Origin: Bufo bufo
Taxonomy: Eukaryota; Chordata; Amphibia; Anura; Bufonidae
DNA: 64,000 nt
Assembly: GCF_905171765.1 (NCBI RefSeq)
Contig: NC_053390.1
Coordinates: 306,904,984-306,968,983, forward strand
Reading direction: 5' to 3'
Both the position numbers and the translations under genes were made by a program. Under the pieces are notes generated by a model, which saw nothing but the letters and a program-made list of their open reading frames with translations, ran no database searches and had not been told where the DNA came from. This document shows, in pieces, positions 1 to 10,199 of the stretch. Numbering within the stretch: position 1 is the first letter of the stretch; the number at the start of each line of letters is the position of its first letter.

Positions 1-3000
1 AGGTCATTTTTTACTGAATTTGATTTCAAACTCCTTACCACACATTTGGGCCCCTAGAATGCCAGGGCAGTATAACTACCCCACAAGTGACCCCATTTTG
101 GAAAGAAGAGACCCCAAGGTATTCGCTGATGGGCATAGTGAGTTCATGGAAGTTTTTATTTTTTGTCACAAGTTAGTGGAATATGAGACTTTGTATGAAA
201 AAAAAAAAAAAAAAAAAAAAATCATCATTTTCCACTAACTTGTGACTAAAAATTAAAAATTCTAGGAACTTGCCATGCCCCTCACGGAATACCTTGGGGT
301 CTCTTCTTTCCAAAATGGGGTCACTTGTGGGGTAGTTATACTGCCCTGGCATTCTAGGGGCCCAAATGTGTGGTAAGGAGTTTGAAATCAAATTCTGTAA
401 AAATTGACCTGTGAAATCCGAAAGGTGCTCTTTGGAATATGGGCCCCTTTGCCCACCTAGGCTGCAAAAAAGTGTCACACATCTGGTATCTCCGTACTCA
501 GGAGAAGGTGGGGAATGTGTTTTGGGGTGTCATTTTATATATACCCATGCTGGGTGAGAGAAATATCTTGGCAAAAGACAACTTTTCCCATTTTTTTATA
601 CAAAGTTGGCATTTGACCAAGATATTTATCTCACCCAGCATGGGTATATGTAAAAAGACACCCCAAAACACATTCCTCAACTTCTCCTGAGTACGGAGAT
701 ACCAGATGTGTGACACTTTTTTGCAGCCTAGGTGGGCAAAGGGGCCCATATTCCAAAGAGCACCTTTCGGATTTCACAGGTCAATTTTTACAGAATTTGA
801 TTTCAAACTCCTTACCACACATTTGGGCCCCTAGAATGCCAGGGCAGTATAACTACCCCACAAGTGACCCCATTTTGGAAAGAAGAGACCCCAAGGTATT
901 CGCTGATGGGCATAGTGAGTTCATGGAAGTTTTTATTTTTTGTCACAAGTTAGTGGAATATGAGACTTTGTATGAAAAAAAAAAAAAAAAAAAAAATCAT
1001 CATTTTCCACTAACTTGTGACAAAAAATAAAAAATTCTAGGAACTAACCATGCCCCTCACGGAATACCTTGGGGTGTCTTCTTTCCAAAATGGGGTCACT
1101 TGTGGGGTAGTTATACTGCCCTGGCATTCTAGGGGCCCAAATGTGTGGTAAGGAGTTTGAAATCAAATTCAGTAAAAAATGACCTGTGAAATCCGAAAGG
1201 TGCTCTTTGGAATGTGGGCCCCTTTGCCCACCTAGGCTGCAAAAAAGTGTCACACATCTGGTATCTCCGTACTCAGGAGAAGTTGAGGAATGTGTTTTGG
1301 GGTGTCTTTTTACATATACCCATGCTGGGTGAGATAAATATCTTGGTCAAATGCCAACTTTGTATAAAAAAATGGGAAAAGTTGTCTTTTGCCAAGATAT
1401 TTCTCTCACCCAGCATGGGTATATATAAAATGACACCCCAAAACACATTCCCCACCTTCTCCTGAGTACGGAGATACCAGATGTGTGACACTTTTTTGCA
1501 GCCTAGGTGGGCAAAGGGGCCCATATTCCAAAGAGCACCTTTCGGATTTCACAGGTCAATTTTTACAGAATTTGATTTCAAACTCCTTACCACACATTTG
1601 GGCCCCTAGAATGCCAGGGCAGTATAACTACCCCACAAGTGACCCCATTTTGGAAAGAAGAGACCCCAAGGTATTCGCTGATGGGCATAGTGAGTTCATG
1701 GAAGTTTTTATTTTTTGTCACAAGTTAGTGGAATATGAGACTTTGTATGAAAAAAAAAAAAAAAAAAAAAATCATCATTTTCCACTAACTTGTGACAAAA
1801 AATAAAAAATTCTAGGAACTCGCCATGCCCCTCACGGAATACCTTGGGGTGTCTTCTTTCCAAAATGGGGTCACTTGTGGGGTAGTTATACTGCCCTGGC
1901 ATTCTAGGGGCCCAAATGTGTGGTAAGGAGTTTGAAATCAAATTCTGTAAAAATTGACCTGTGAAATCCGAAAGGTGCTCTTTGGAATATGGGCCCCTTT
2001 GCCCACCTAGGCTGCAAAAAAGTGTCACACATCTGGTATCTCCGTACTCAGGAGAAGGTGGGGAATGTGTTTTGGGGTGTCATTTTATATATACCCATGC
2101 TGGGTGAGAGAAATATCTTGGCAAAAGACAACTTTTCCCATTTTTTTATACAAAGTTGGCATTTGACCAAGATATTTATCTCACCCAGCATGGGTATATG
2201 TAAAAAGACACCCCAAAACACATTCCTCAACTTCTCCTGAGTACGGAGATACCAGATGTGTGACACTTTTTTGCAGCCTAGGTGGGCAAAGGGGCCCACA
2301 TTCCAAAGAGCACCTTTCGGATTTCACAGGTCATTTTTTACTGAATTTGATTTCAAACTCCTTACCACACATTTGGGCCCCTAGAATGCCAGGGCAGTAT
2401 AACTACCCCACAAGTGACCCCATTTTGGAAAGAAGAGACCCCAAGGTATTCGCTGATGGGCATAGTGAGTTCATGGAAGTTTTTATTTTTTGTCACAAGT
2501 TAGTGGAATATGAGACTTTGTATGAAAAAAAAAAAAAAAAAAAAAATCATCATTTTCCACTAACTTGTGACTAAAAATTAAAAATTCTAGGAACTTGCCA
2601 TGCCCCTCACGGAATACCTTGGGGTGTCTTCTTTCCAAAATGGGGTCACTTGTGGGGTAGTTATACTGCCCTGGCATTTTACAGGGGCCCTAATGTGTGG
2701 TAAGTAGGTAAATGACCTGTGAAATCCGAAAGGTGCTCTTTGGAATGTGGGCCCCTTTGCCCACCTAGGCTGCAAAAAAGTGTCACACATCTGGTATCTC
2801 CGTACTCAGGAGAAGGTGGGGAATGTGTTTTGGGGTGTCATTTTACATATACCCATGCTGGGTGAGAGAAATATCTTGGCAAAGACAACTTTTCCCATTT
2901 TTTTTATACAAAGTTTGCATTTGACCAAGATATTTATCTCACCCAGCATGGGTATATGTAAAAAGACACCCCAAAACACATTCCTCAACTTCTCCTGAGT

Positions 3001-3055
3001 ACGGAGATACCAGATGTGTGACACTTTTTTGCAGCCTAGGTGGGCAAAGGGGCCC
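1..3055. repeat. Alternating inverted-repeat array, ~775-bp period
   Basis: Half-units of ~387 bp alternate in orientation, so the array is a chain of long imperfect palindromes. The full period is 775 bp; the same landmark recurs at 710, 1485 and 2260. Hairpin centres alternate between a poly-A/poly-T tract (about 198-221, 975-996, 1751-1771, 2526-2546) and a CCATTTTTTTATACAAAG-type centre (about 590, 1365, 2140, 2898). Adjacent copies are nearly identical, with a few diagnostic substitutions such as agagacccc/agacacccc. Short open frames occur on both strands but come only from the repeat. Related arrays lie in the second copy and in its nested relative. Single-strand folding into cruciforms is inferred. 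Confidence 0.9.
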
Positions 3056-3460
3056 AAATTCCTTTTAGCAGGGCATTTTTAGACATTTGGATACCAGACT
3101 TCTTCTCACGCTTTGGGGCCCCTAAAATGCCAGGGCAGTATAAATACCCCACATGTGACCCCATTTTGGAAAGAAGACACCCCAAGGTATTCAATGAGGG
3201 GCATGGCGAGTTCATTGAAAAAAAAAAATTTTGGCACAAGTTAGCGGAAATTGATTTTTTTGATTTTGTTCTCACAAAGTCTCCCTTTCCGCTAACTTGG
3301 GACAAAAATTTCAATCTTTCATGGACTCAATATGCCCCTCAGCGAATACCTTGGGGTGTCTTCTTTCCAAAATGGTGTTATTTGTGGGGTGTTTGTACTG
3401 CCCTGGCATTTGAGGGTCTCCGCAATCATTACATGTATGCCCAGCATTAGGAGTTTCTGC
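3056..3460. repeat. Divergent terminal unit of the inverted array
   Basis: This unit resembles the array (shared CCAGGGCAGTATAAATACCC and CAAGTTAGCGGAAA blocks) but is more diverged, and forms one inverted pair centred near 3255. The same variant borders the array in the second copy (47200-47570) and in the nested derivative (52640-53090), so it is a fixed boundary unit. Confidence 0.75.
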
Positions 3461-4269
3461 TATTCTCCTTATATTGAGCATACGGGTAATGAGATTTTTT
3501 TTTTCCGTTCAGCCTCTGGGCTGAAAGAAAAAAATGAACGGCACAGATTTCTTCATTCGCATCGATCAATGTGGATGAAAAAATCTCGGCCAAAAAAAGA
3601 AAAAAGGAGGGGAAAGGCGTCTGCCAGGACATAGGAGCTCCGCCCAACATCCATACCCACTTCAGCTCGTATGCCCTGGCAAACCAGATTTCTCCATTCA
3701 CATCAATCGATGTGGATGAATAAATCATTGCCGGGATTTTTTTTTTTATATATACAAAGTGTTTGCCAAAGTATATGAACACCGCCACCTCCTCAGCTCA
3801 TATGCCTTGGCAAACATATCTTTTACTGCAGAGGAGAAATCTCGTCTTGCAGCGCCGCATACACCGACTTGCGTGTAATCTGACAGCAGCGCAATGCTTC
3901 TGTCCGAATGCACATCAGTGCTGCAGCTGGTCGATCGGATGGTCCACCTGGAAGGTAAAAAAAACAAAACAAAAAAGAAAAAACCAGGCCGCAAAGCAAT
4001 AACTTTATTAACTTTAGAACAGAACATATTAACTTTTTTAAACTTTTTTAACTTTTTTACTTACCGGTAATTTTTTTTTTGTTTTGTTTTTTTTACCTTT
4101 ATAGAACAAACCTCTCCTTCCCCATGGGACAATGTGCAAAGCGCAAATCGCCCAAAGATGTGGCGAAGTACGTTATGCACTTTATCCCAGGTGAAAGGAG
4201 AGGTTTGCAGCAGCTGTGAGAGAAAGGGCCCTAATAGCCCTGTGTGCCTGTCCTGGTGAGATGTGATCC
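3461..4269. other. Conserved noncoding block downstream of piggyBac transposase
   Basis: This block lies between the array and the 3' end of the transposase gene. It is nearly identical to 47600-48428 in the second copy, so it belongs to the element. It holds two related direct copies of a catcaatcgatgtggatgaa-type motif (about 3556-3580 and 3699-3722), short homopurine/homopyrimidine tracts, and an ACCTGGAAGG-like stretch near 3946. I find no coding potential. It could carry the polyadenylation signal of the transposase transcript, but no single site is convincing. Confidence 0.6.
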
Positions 4270-6222
4270 CTATGCTAGGTGTACCTGTGTGTGGTACTTC
4301 CGGAAACACTCTCCTAAGCATAGGGCAGGGTGGTCCGGACAGTCAGGACAGAAATAGCGGGTGTCACGCCTTATTCCACTCCTGCTACAGACACGACATT
4401 TTTTTCGGGGTGGCGGTTGGGTTGAGGTACCAGCAACGACACTGGGGAAATGTCGCTCGTGTAGACGGCTAACTACACTGGTGGATGGGGCCACGGAACC
4501 TCCTGGGTAAAGGAGGTTCTCGATGATCTCTTCCTGGAATTTGAGGAAGGATCGTGTTCTCCCAGCCTTACTGTAGAGAACAAAACTATTGTAGAGCGCC
4601 AATTGAATTAAATATACAGACACCTTCTTATACCAGCGTCTGGTTCTGCGGGAAACTAAATAGGGAGCCAACATCTGGTCATTGAAGTCCACCCCTCCCA
4701 TGAGCGCATTATAGTCGTGGACTGAGAGGGGCTTTTCAATGACACGGGTTGCCCTTTGAATTTGTATTGTCGTGTCTGCGTGAATGGAGGAGAGCATGTA
4801 AACGTCACGCTTGTCTCTCCATTTCACCGCGAGCAGTTCTTCGTTACACAAGGCAGCCCTCTCCCCCCTTGCAAGACGGGTGGTTACAAGCCGTTGGGGG
4901 AAGCCCACGCGACTAGTTCGCGCGGTGCCACAGGCGCAAATCCGTTCTAGAAACAAATGCCTAAAGAGGGCCACACTTGTGTAAAAATTGTCCACATAAA
5001 GATGGTACCCCTTGCCGAATAAGGGTGACACCAAGTCCCAGACTGTCTTCCCACTGCTCCCCAGGTAGTCAGGGCAACCGACCGGCTCCAGGGTCTGATC
5101 TTTTCCCTCATAGATCCGAAATTTGTGGGTATAGCCTGTGGCCCTTTCACAGAGCTTATACAATTTGACCCCATACCGGGCACGCTTGCTTGGGATGTAC
5201 TGTTTGAAGCCAAGGCGCCCGGTAAAATGTATTAGGGACTCGTCTACGCAGATGTTTTGCTCAGGGGTATACAAATCTGCAAATTTCTGGTTGAAATGGT
5301 CTATGAGGGGCCGAATTTTGTGGAGCCGGTCAAAAGCTGGGTGGCCTCTGGGACGGGAGGTGGTGTTGTCGCTAAAGTGCAGGAAACGCAGGATGGCCTC
5401 AAATCGTGTCCTGGACATAGCAGCAGAGAACATGGGCATGTGATGAATTGGGTGCGTTGACCAATATGACCGCAATTCATGCTTTTTTGTCAGGCCCATG
5501 TTGAGGAGAAGGCCCAGAAAAATTTTAAGTTCGGAAACTTGGACTGGTTTCCACCGGAAAGGCTGGGCATAAAAGCTTCCCGGGTTTGCGGTTATAAATT
5601 GTGTGGCATATTGGTTGGTCTCTGCCACGACTAAGTCCAAGAGCTCCGCAGTCAAGAACAGCTCAAAAAATCCCAGGGCCGTACTGATCTGAGCCGTCTC
5701 AACCCGAACTCCAGACTGGGCGGTGAAAGGGGGAACTACTGGTGCGGCTGAAGTTGGTGACTGCCAATCAGGGTTTGCCAGCACCTCAGGGATTCTAGGG
5801 GCTCTACGGGCCTGTCTGTGCGGTGGCTGCGACGGGGTAACTAGTGCACGTGCCACCGTACCAGCTTCAACTGCCCTTCTGGTGCTCGCTACTTCACCAT
5901 GTTGTACGGCAGTGCTGGTACTAGGTCCAGGAAGGGCTGCGCTGCTGGTGTATGCCTCACCACGTGATCCGGCAGCGACAGCCCCACTCTGCTGCTCTTG
6001 AAGCGGATCCTGCATAACCTGTGGTCTAGCGACACGGGGCCGGGTACGCCTGGTGCTGCCAGGGACCTCAACCTCCTCGTCCGAACTTTGGGTCAGAGAG
6101 CCACTGCTTTCTACAGGTTCATATTCTGACCCGCTAGATTCATCAGATGAGGGTTCCCACTCCTCATCCGACTGGGTCAGAATCCTGTAGGCCTCTTCAG
6201 AAGAATACCCCCTGTTTGACAT
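4270..6222 (-). CDS. piggyBac-family transposase, intact (650 aa)
   Basis: This is a complete open frame from ATG to stop. An acidic, serine-rich N-terminal region (residues ~1-60) and a low-complexity linker lead into a DDE_Tnp_1_7-type catalytic domain (~180-560). The expected catalytic aspartates are visible: D327 in ICVDES, D411 in YVDNFYTS, and D512 with D515 in GGVDFNDQM. The C-terminus holds a cysteine-rich zinc-binding module, CX2C (609/612), CX2C (625/628), H631, C635, C639, H644, as in piggyBac transposases, where it binds terminal repeats. The start chosen is the first Met, MSNRGYSSEE, which is shared with the broken second copy. Known family activity is cut-and-paste transposition at TTAA through a hairpin intermediate, in the nucleus. 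No inactivating change is visible; whether it is expressed cannot be seen. Confidence 0.93.
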   Translation of the reverse strand: MSNRGYSSEEAYRILTQSDEEWEPSSDESSGSEYEPVESSGSLTQSSDEEVEVPGSTRRTRPRVARPQVMQDPLQEQQSGAVAAGSRGEAYTSSAALPGPSTSTAVQHGEVASTRRAVEAGTVARALVTPSQPPHRQARRAPRIPEVLANPDWQSPTSAAPVVPPFTAQSGVRVETAQISTALGFFELFLTAELLDLVVAETNQYATQFITANPGSFYAQPFRWKPVQVSELKIFLGLLLNMGLTKKHELRSYWSTHPIHHMPMFSAAMSRTRFEAILRFLHFSDNTTSRPRGHPAFDRLHKIRPLIDHFNQKFADLYTPEQNICVDESLIHFTGRLGFKQYIPSKRARYGVKLYKLCERATGYTHKFRIYEGKDQTLEPVGCPDYLGSSGKTVWDLVSPLFGKGYHLYVDNFYTSVALFRHLFLERICACGTARTSRVGFPQRLVTTRLARGERAALCNEELLAVKWRDKRDVYMLSSIHADTTIQIQRATRVIEKPLSVHDYNALMGGVDFNDQMLAPYLVSRRTRRWYKKVSVYLIQLALYNSFVLYSKAGRTRSFLKFQEEIIENLLYPGGSVAPSTSVVSRLHERHFPSVVAGTSTQPPPRKKCRVCSRSGIRRDTRYFCPDCPDHPALCLGECFRKYHTQVHLA

Positions 6223-7172
6223 TTGGACTACTAAATTTAGGGGTATTCCCTGAGACTACCCAAGAAAAAAAGCAAGCCTGTCTTACAAAGGGGAGGCTAG
6301 CGAAGTACCGGAGGCCGCTGCGGTTGATAAAAAATATCAAAACTGATTTTTTTATCGCCGCAGAGCGTGTAAAGTGAATGTGCAGTGATCAAAAAAAAAA
6401 ATTTTTTTGTCACTGCGGTGGGGCGGGCGTGGGTGAACGCACGTGTGGGCGACCGATCAGGCCTGATCGGGCAAACACTGCGTTTTGGGTGGAGGGCGAA
6501 CTAAAGTGACACTAATACTATTATAGATCTGACCGTGATCAGTTTTGATCACTTACAGATACTATAAAAGTACAAATGCTGATTAGCGATACGCTAAACA
6601 GCGAATAAAAGTGACTGCGGTGCGGTGGGGTGGGCGCTAACTGACGCTAACTACCTAACCAAGGGGCCTAAACTATCCCTAAAACCTAACAGCCAATACT
6701 AGTGAAAAAAAAAAGTGTCAGTTTACACTGATCACTTTTTGTCTTTCACTAAGTGATTGACAGGGGGCGATCAAGGGGTTAATTTGGATGATGGGGGTGA
6801 TGGATGGTGATCAGGGGCTAAGGGCAGTGTTTGGTGTGTACTCACAGTGATGTCTGCTTCTCTGCTGGATCCAACCGACGAAAAGGACCAGCAGAGAAGC
6901 AGAGAAGCCATATAACAGATCATATTTACTAATATGATCTGTTATCTGGCTTGTGATTCGATTTTTTAAAAATCAGCAACCTGCCAGCGACGATCATTGG
7001 CTGGCAGGTTGCTGATGAAATACTCCTCTAACTTTTGCCGGCCCGCGATGCGCATGCGCGGGCCGGCTGTGACCGAAATCTCGCGTCTCGCGAGATGACG
7101 CGCCGGCGCGTCCAGGAGGAATGAATCAACCACCTCCAGGACGCGTCTGTGCGTACAGCGGTCCGGAGGTGG
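6223..7172 (-). promoter_or_regulatory. Right subterminal region of piggyBac copy 1, palindrome-rich; probable transposase 5' region
   Basis: This lies between the transposase start and the right TTAA. Successive inverted repeats include a CAGCAGAGAAGCAG pair near 6855-6905, an AACAGATCATATT/AATATGATCTGTT pair (6914-6944), a CAGCAACCTGCCAG pair (6974-7013), a near-perfect GCCGGCCCGCGATGCGCATG palindrome (7037-7070), and a CGCGAGA/CGCGCCGG block (7080-7112). A duplicate CCACCTCC motif lies ~50 bp inside the terminus. The second copy matches in 50371-51110 plus 54973-55173. A promoter role is inferred from position; no TATA box is assigned. Confidence 0.65.
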
Positions 7173-7176
7173 TTAA

Positions 7177-7480
7177 GGAAACCTCGGCACTGAGTTGGCT
7201 CTCCCCCAAAGCGCTGTGGAAGAGGGGCAGAACCGGTCATACCCCGAAACACCGCAGGCGCAACAACAGGTGTCGGGGTAGACTCTGGCGCAACAACCGG
7301 AGCGGCAGTAGGAGCGAGCCCAGGAGCGACAACCGACCCATCGGCAACGGGAGCGAAATGAGCCGTGCGTTCAAGCAGGGTTTGCAATGCCACAGCGAAC
7401 CGACCCAACAGGTGATCCTGCTGATCAAGTCTGGCAACCAGCGTGGGTAGCGAGGATGGCCCTGTACCGTCAGAATTCAT
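7177..7480 (-). pseudogene. Ty3/Gypsy gag, truncated by piggyBac insertion
   Basis: The frame starts at the Met at 7480 and encodes ~100 residues of a Gypsy Gag N-terminus: a helical start (LVARLDQQDHLLGRFAVALQ), a proline/alanine/valine-rich linker, then a capsid-like LPQRFGGEPTQCRGFLN motif typical of Sushi/RTL-type Gag. The frame then runs into the piggyBac terminus at the TTAA at 7173-7176, so the rest of gag-pol lies left of the window. The start codon is 14 bp inside the adjacent LTR end (7494), a short leader. Family level (chromovirus-like) is inferred from the capsid motif. Confidence 0.75.
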
Positions 7481-7493
7481 GGCTTGGTCCTAA

Positions 7494-8054
7494 TGTCACG
7501 GAACCATGAACCAGACGTACAACAAGAGATAAGTGAAAATAAGAAGGCTTTATTGAAAATAAAGCTGTAAAGCAAAAGTCCAAACGGATGGTGAAACCGA
7601 GCAGAGTCTTTGCGAAGCCAGAGGTCAGGAACCAGAAGGGTAGTCAGACGAAGCCAGGATCAGGAACCAGCAGGGTAGTCAGACGAAGCCAGGATCAGGA
7701 ACCAGCAGGGTAGTCAGACGAAGCCAGGATCAGGAACCAGCAGGGTAGTCAGACGAAGCCAGGATCAGGAACCAGCAGGGTAGTCAGACGAAGCCAGGAT
7801 CAGGAACCAGAAGGGTAGTCAGACGAAGCCAGGATCAGGAACCAGAAGCAGCAGCAGTCTTAGAAGCATGTGAACACAAGAGGACCAAGCAAGGAACTGA
7901 AGCCACAGACCTCCTATATATATGAGCTAGGCATCCAGCTCCTCCCAGGGGAAGGAGGAGCCGCAGGGTGGAAGGCTACAAGAAACCCAGAAACCAAGAT
8001 GGCCGCCAGCACATGTCAAACGAAGGAGAGCAGCAAGCAGGTAAGACCATGACA
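7494..8054 (-). mobile_element. 5' LTR of minus-strand Gypsy element
   Basis: A 561-bp segment starts TGTCATGG and ends CCGTGACA on the minus strand, so it has TG...CA termini with short inverted ends. It lies directly upstream of the gag start on that strand. A TATATATA-like motif (minus strand, about 7914-7923) fits a promoter, and AATAAA-type signals occur near 7556. It interrupts a CR1 LINE: the second CR1 copy (29700-29760) continues without a break across the same site. The partner LTR is not in the window, so the TSD cannot be checked. Confidence 0.75.
7641..7850. repeat. 35-bp tandem repeat inside the Gypsy LTR
   Basis: Six units of 35 bp begin with TAGTCAGACGAAGCC at 7641, 7676, 7711, 7746, 7781 and 7816. 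They lie inside the LTR, downstream of the presumed TATA on the minus strand. They are near-identical, so the expansion is probably recent. Confidence 0.9.
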
Positions 8055-9720
8055 ACCACACAAAAACAAAAGTTTTCGATTTTAGAAAAACTGACTTTTC
8101 TAAAATTTGATTAGTGGTATACGAGTCCCTATCAGATTGGAACAGTTTCAATGGAGTCCAGGAGAAATGGGACTACTTAAAAGTGGCACTATTGAAGGCA
8201 ACAGAAAATTGCATTAGGCTTGTCAGTAAAAGCAAAAAAAGGAAGAGACCACTGTGGTACTCAGCAGAAGTGGCCAAAATCATTAAAAACAAAAAGATAG
8301 CATTTAGTAATTATAAAACAAAACAAAACGAGGAAGACAGGCAAATTTATAAGATTAGGCAAAAAGAGGCCAAACAAGTTATAAGAGCTTCTAAAGCACA
8401 GGCAGAAGAGAAATTAGCTCAGTGAGTGAAAAAAGGTGATAAGACATTCTTCAGATACATAAATGAAAAAAGGAAACTAAAACAAGGAATTACCAAATTA
8501 AAAACAAAAGAAGGAAGGTATATGGAAGAAGATAAAGAACTAGCGGACTGCCTCAATGAATACTTCTGTTCAGTTTTTGCAAAGGAAAATGAAGGAAAAG
8601 GACCTCAGTTAGGAAAGAAGACTAATGAATCTTTTGATGCATGTGTCTTTACAGAGGAAGAGGTTCTAAGAGGTTCTAATGTCTAAAATTAATACAAATA
8701 AGTCACAGGGGCCTGATGGGATACACCCAAAGCTATTAAAAGAGCTCAGCGGTGAACTAGCAAAACCATTAACAGATTTATTTAACCAATCACTGGCAAC
8801 AGGAGTCATCCCAGAAGATTGGAAATTGGCAAATGTTGTGCCCATTCACAAGAAAGGTAGTAGGGAGGAATCTGGCAACTATAGGCCAGTAAGCCTGACA
8901 TCAATAGTGGGGAAATTAATGGAAACCATACTTAAGGAGAGGATTGTGGAACATCTAAAATCCCATGGATTGAAAGATGAAAAACAGCATGGGTTTACTT
9001 CAGGGAGATCATGTCAAACTAATCTTATTGATTTTTTTGATTAAATTACTAAAATAATAGATGGCGGAGGTGCAGTAGACATTGCTTATCTGGACCTTAG
9101 TAAGGCTTTTGATACTGTCCCACATAGAATGATTATCAATAAATTGCAGTCTTTGTGCGTGGACTCCCATATTGTTGAATGGATTAGGCAGTGGCTGAGG
9201 GACAGACAACAGAGGGTTGTAGTCAATGGAGTATATTGAGACCATGGTCTTGCTACCAGTGGGGTACCTCAGGGATCTGTTCTGGGATCCATATTGTTTA
9301 ATATCTTTATCAGCGAAATTGCAGAAGGCCTCGATGGTAAGGTGTGTCTTTTTGCTGATGACACAAAGATTTGTAACAGGGTTGATGTTCCTGGAGGGAT
9401 ACACCAAATGGAAAAAGATTTAGGAAAACTAGAGGAATGGTCAAAAATCTGGCAACTAAAATGTAATATTGATAAGTGCAAGATAATGCACCTGGGGCGT
9501 AAAAACCCAATTGCAGAATATAAAATCAGTGATACAGTCCTAGCCTCAGTATCTGAGGAAAGGGATTTAGGGGTCATTATTTCAGAAGACTTAAAGGTAG
9601 GCAGACAATGTCATAGAGCAGCAGGAAATGCTAGCAGAATGCTTGGGTGTATAGGGAGAGGCATTACCATTAGAAAGAGGGAGGTGCTCATGCCGCTCTA
9701 CAGAGCACTAGTGAGACCTC
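8055..9720 (+). pseudogene. CR1-type LINE reverse transcriptase, copy 1 (broken)
   Basis: Several frames together encode the middle of a CR1-like ORF2: the linker after the endonuclease (8114-8680), then reverse transcriptase. Visible motifs are KSQGPDGIHPKLL, SGNYRPVSLTS, QHGFTSGRSC, YLDLSKAFDTVPH (near 9090), GVPQGSVLG (near 9260) and FADDTKI (9349-9372, the catalytic FADD box). Stops and frame changes at ~8425, ~8687, ~9044 and ~9238 inactivate it. The 5' end is cut by the Gypsy LTR and the 3' end stops at ~9720, where unrelated DNA begins inside the conserved ALVRPH region. The minus-strand copy at 27305-30118 is the same family. Confidence 0.9.
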
Positions 9721-10199
9721 ACTTTGTGAGGCTTACATAATAGAAACCACCTAAAAATTACCCCATTCTAGAAACTACACCCCTCAAGGTATTCAAAACT
9801 GATTTTACAAACTTTGTTAACCCTTTAGGTGTTCCACAAGAATTAATGGAAAATAGAGATACAATTCAGAATTTCACTTTTTTGGCAGATTTTCCATTTT
9901 AATAATTTTTTTTCAGTTACAAAGCAAGGGTTAACAGCCAAACAAAACTCAATATTTATGGCTCTGATTCTGTAGTTTACAGAAACACCCCATATGTGGT
10001 CGTAAACCGCTGTACGGACACACGGCAGGGCACAGAAGAAAAGGAATGCCGTACGGTTTTTGGAAGGCAGATTTTGCTGGACTGTTTTTTTTTAAAACCA
10101 TGTCCCATTTGAAGCCCCCCTGATGCACTCCTAGAGTAGAAACTCCAACAAATTGACCCCATTTTGGAAACTACGGGATAGGGTGAAAGTTTTGTTGGT

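Larger units (their letters stand above)
1..7176 (-). mobile_element. piggyBac-like DNA transposon, copy 1 (left end outside window)
   Basis: This large TTAA-type transposon contains an alternating inverted-repeat array (1-3460), a conserved noncoding block, an intact transposase on the minus strand (4270-6222) and a palindrome-rich right end. The right terminus reads GGAGGTGG followed by TTAA at 7173-7176. The second copy at 44829-55177 shows what the complete element looks like: its left end starts TTAACCACTTCTGCC, which must lie before base 1 here. The element interrupts the gag of a Gypsy retrotransposon exactly at TTAA, as expected for piggyBac. The superfamily call rests on the transposase and the TTAA sites. 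The termini start CCAC rather than the CCC-type ends of the best-known piggyBac elements. The intact transposase makes this the candidate autonomous copy. Confidence 0.85.

Noticed and set aside
439..2998. Repeated 83- and 106-codon open frames on both strands of the array
   Set aside because: They recur with the 775-bp period and mirror each other on both strands, so they come from the repeat, and long lysine or phenylalanine runs derive from the poly-A/T tracts.
7870..8052. 60-codon frame in the LTR
   Set aside because: It lies within the LTR regulatory region, has no homology, and runs against the element's sense strand.
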